A DNA stretch of 5,289 bases from Anaerolineales bacterium UBA1429 (lineage in GTDB: Bacteria > Chloroflexota > Anaerolineae > UBA1429), in NCBI GenBank assembly GCA_002329325.1, contig DCTX01000018.1, positions 5,711-10,999 of the forward strand. The letters run 5' to 3'. A program made the translations under genes and the position numbers. Under the pieces are notes generated by a model that ran no database searches, was not told the DNA's origin, and saw only the letters and a program-made list of their open reading frames with translations. Shown here one piece after another: positions 4,224 through 5,289 of the stretch (position 1 is the stretch's first letter; every line of letters starts with the position of its first letter).

Positions 4224-5289
4224 TCAGTCCTCCTCTGGTTCCGGTGCCGATGGTTCTGCCTTGCGGCTGAACATCCGGCCCAGGTTGCCCAGATCGATGT
4301 CCAGATCCAGGTTGCCCAGGTCAATGTTGATATCCAGCCCCTTGAGCAACTCGTCCACAAGGGCCGTGCCCCGCAGGTTGGTGTGCTCGGTCTTCATGCC
4401 CTCCATGCGGGCGTCCTTGAGGTTGGCCCCCAGCATGTTGCAGTGCGCCAGCAGCGCGCCGCTCAGGTCTGCCCCTGTGAGGTTGGCAGCCTGCAGGTTG
4501 CAGTGCTCCAGGCGCGCCTCGCTCAGAATGGCGCCCGACATGCGGGCCGCCTGCAGGTTGACATGCTCCAGGCGCTGCCCGGCCAGGTTGGCCTCGTTCA
4601 GCGCAGCGGCCTGCAAGTTGGTGTGGCTCAGCACCGCGCCGCGCAGATCGGCGCCGCCCAGCCGGGTGACCTGCATATTGGCGTGGTCCAGGTTGGCCTC
4701 GGCCAGCACGGCGCCTTCCAGGCGCGCGGCCTGCAGGTTCGCGCGGCTCAGGTCGCGGCCTCGCAGATCGAGCCCTTCCAGATTGGCCGTCTGAAAGTTG
4801 GTGCGCGAGAGGTACATCCCCTCGGTCCTGGCGCCGCGCAGATCGGCGGCCTGCATGTTGGCCCGCTCCAGGTTGGCGCCGGTCATGTCGGCGTCGTTCA
4901 GGTGGGCGGCCTGGGCGTTGGCCCGCACCAGCCTGGCGTTCACCAGCTTGGCGCTGGTGAGGTTGGCCCCCTGTAGATTGGCGCGCTCCAGGCTGGCGCC
5001 CGTCAGATCGGCCTCTTGCAGGTTGGTGCGGATCAGGTTGGCCCGCACCAGGCGCGCGTCGCGCAGGTTTGCGCCCTGCAGGTTCGCGCCCCGCAGGTTG
5101 GCGCCCTCGAGATCCATGCCGTGCAGGTCCACGCCGCGCAGATCGGCACCGCGAAAGTCGCGCCGCTCGCGGGCAGGCTCTTCGTCATCCAGCCCAAAGG
5201 GCTCCGGCTCCTCGCTAACGGGACGAGGCTCGACGGGGTCCTCTTCCAGACCAAAAGGGATGCTCGCCTCGCTCAGGATGGTGGTGGGA
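4224..5289 (-). CDS. Long pentapeptide-repeat protein (5'-truncated by window edge)
   Basis: At least 354 residues are visible and the frame is open to the right edge with no ATG, so the true start is off-window; the GTG at 5132 lies inside the repeats and is not a start. Numbering from the edge: residues 1-42 are a Pro/Glu/Asp-rich segment with a duplicated P-F-G-L-acidic motif. Residues 43-312 are 54 uninterrupted pentapeptides of the A-(N/D)-L-x-x type, predicted to form a right-handed quadrilateral beta-helix of about 13.5 coils. Residues 313-354 hold a short E-L-L-K-G segment, two L-D-x-x-I-D-L-G-N nonapeptides and an acidic tail ending E-P-E-E-D. The centre residue is mostly Leu, sometimes Met or Phe, with Ala or Thr at three sites. 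No signal peptide or TM segment is visible in this part. Acidic and basic side chains in the helix are about equal by my count, unlike the strongly acidic Qnr/MfpA DNA mimics, so a gyrase-protection role is possible but not indicated. It is the upstream partner of the coupled MFS exporter. The family is clear but the function is unknown. Confidence 0.93.
   Translation of the reverse strand, partial: PTTILSEASIPFGLEEDPVEPRPVSEEPEPFGLDDEEPARERRDFRGADLRGVDLHGMDLEGANLRGANLQGANLRDARLVRANLIRTNLQEADLTGASLERANLQGANLTSAKLVNARLVRANAQAAHLNDADMTGANLERANMQAADLRGARTEGMYLSRTNFQTANLEGLDLRGRDLSRANLQAARLEGAVLAEANLDHANMQVTRLGGADLRGAVLSHTNLQAAALNEANLAGQRLEHVNLQAARMSGAILSEARLEHCNLQAANLTGADLSGALLAHCNMLGANLKDARMEGMKTEHTNLRGTALVDELLKGLDINIDLGNLDLDIDLGNLGRMFSRKAEPSAPEPEED
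4229..4234 (-). promoter_or_regulatory. Ribosome binding site of the MFS gene, inside the upstream coding region
   Basis: On the minus strand AGGAGG, 10 nt before GTG 4218, is formed by the final Glu-Glu-Asp codons of the pentapeptide gene, just before its TGA (4226-4224). It supports the GTG start and points to translational coupling of the two genes. Confidence 0.75.
4284..4337 (-). repeat. Tandem 27-bp repeat coding two L-D-x-x-I-D-L-G-N nonapeptides
   Basis: Just after the beta-helix the protein reads L-D-I-N-I-D-L-G-N then L-D-L-D-I-D-L-G-N. At DNA level the 12-mer CAGGTTGCCCAG occurs at 4281-4292 and again at 4308-4319, 27 bp apart. The strict polar/hydrophobic alternation suggests two beta strands with Asp on one side, perhaps a cap or docking edge for the helix. 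Confidence 0.7.
4353..5162 (-). repeat. Degenerate 60-bp tandem array encoding one beta-helix coil per unit
   Basis: The pentapeptide region has a DNA super-period of exactly 60 bp (four pentapeptides, 20 residues, one full coil). On the plus strand a motif close to CTGCAGGTTG recurs at 13 successive positions 60 bp apart, with right ends at 4380, 4440, 4500 and so on up to 5100. Examples are identical copies ending at 4500 and 4560 and near copies ending at 4620, 4740 and 4860. There are no insertions or deletions over the whole array. The units are diverged elsewhere, so this is old internal duplication held by protein structure, not a recent satellite. Confidence 0.85.

Noticed and set aside
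4197..4976. Plus-strand 259-residue open frame with Val/Gln/Gly repeats
   Set aside because: It is the antisense image of the pentapeptide array. Its repetitiveness follows from the 60-bp period of the real gene, and it has no Shine-Dalgarno or family features.
4353..5162. CRISPR-like or satellite array suggested by the regular 60-bp period
   Set aside because: The units are all coding, the repeats are degenerate along their length, there are no unique spacers, and the period equals four pentapeptides.

Overview
The window is GC-rich bacterial chromosome, densely packed, with almost every base inside a gene. I see no rRNA, tRNA, mobile element, CRISPR array or origin. The gene types and the very high third-position GC fit a high-GC environmental bacterium. 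Long pentapeptide proteins and Pro/Thr-rich membrane-anchored propellers made me think of Chloroflexota, but that is a guess and the sequence does not settle it.

Layout, left to right. (1) Bases 1-665, + strand: the C-terminal part of a PfkB/ribokinase-family sugar kinase whose start lies outside the window. (2) Bases 659-1615, - strand: a membrane-anchored protein with a Pro-rich linker and a beta-propeller-like extracytoplasmic domain. Its stop codon overlaps that of the kinase by 7 bp in a tail-to-tail arrangement. (3) Bases 1616-1801: a 186-bp divergent control region. It has one sigma70-type promoter for each direction, both with the -10 hexamer TACAAT, and a Shine-Dalgarno sequence in front of each gene. 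(4) Bases 1802-2860, + strand: an Old Yellow Enzyme-family flavin oxidoreductase of the YqjM type. (5) Bases 2861-2904: a short convergent gap filled by a perfect 26-bp palindrome, probably a two-way terminator. (6) Bases 4218-2905, - strand: a 12-TM MFS exporter of the DHA3/EntS-MefA type, starting with GTG. (7) From the right edge to 4224, - strand: a pentapeptide-repeat protein of at least 354 residues. It has 54 uninterrupted pentapeptides, about 13.5 turns of a right-handed quadrilateral beta-helix. It lacks its N-terminus here.

Genes 7 and 6 form one operon read right to left. Only 5 nt separate them, and the Shine-Dalgarno of the MFS gene lies inside the last codons of the pentapeptide gene, so translation is probably coupled. 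Its promoter is off the right edge. The kinase, propeller protein and reductase look like independent units with no obvious shared pathway.

The most unusual object is the pentapeptide protein. It has a strict 60-bp/20-residue super-period. An Asn ladder runs along one face for 13 coils. At one surface position there are six consecutive Arg followed by six consecutive His. Short duplicated acidic motifs lie on both sides of the helix. No stretch longer than 300 bases lacks a gene.
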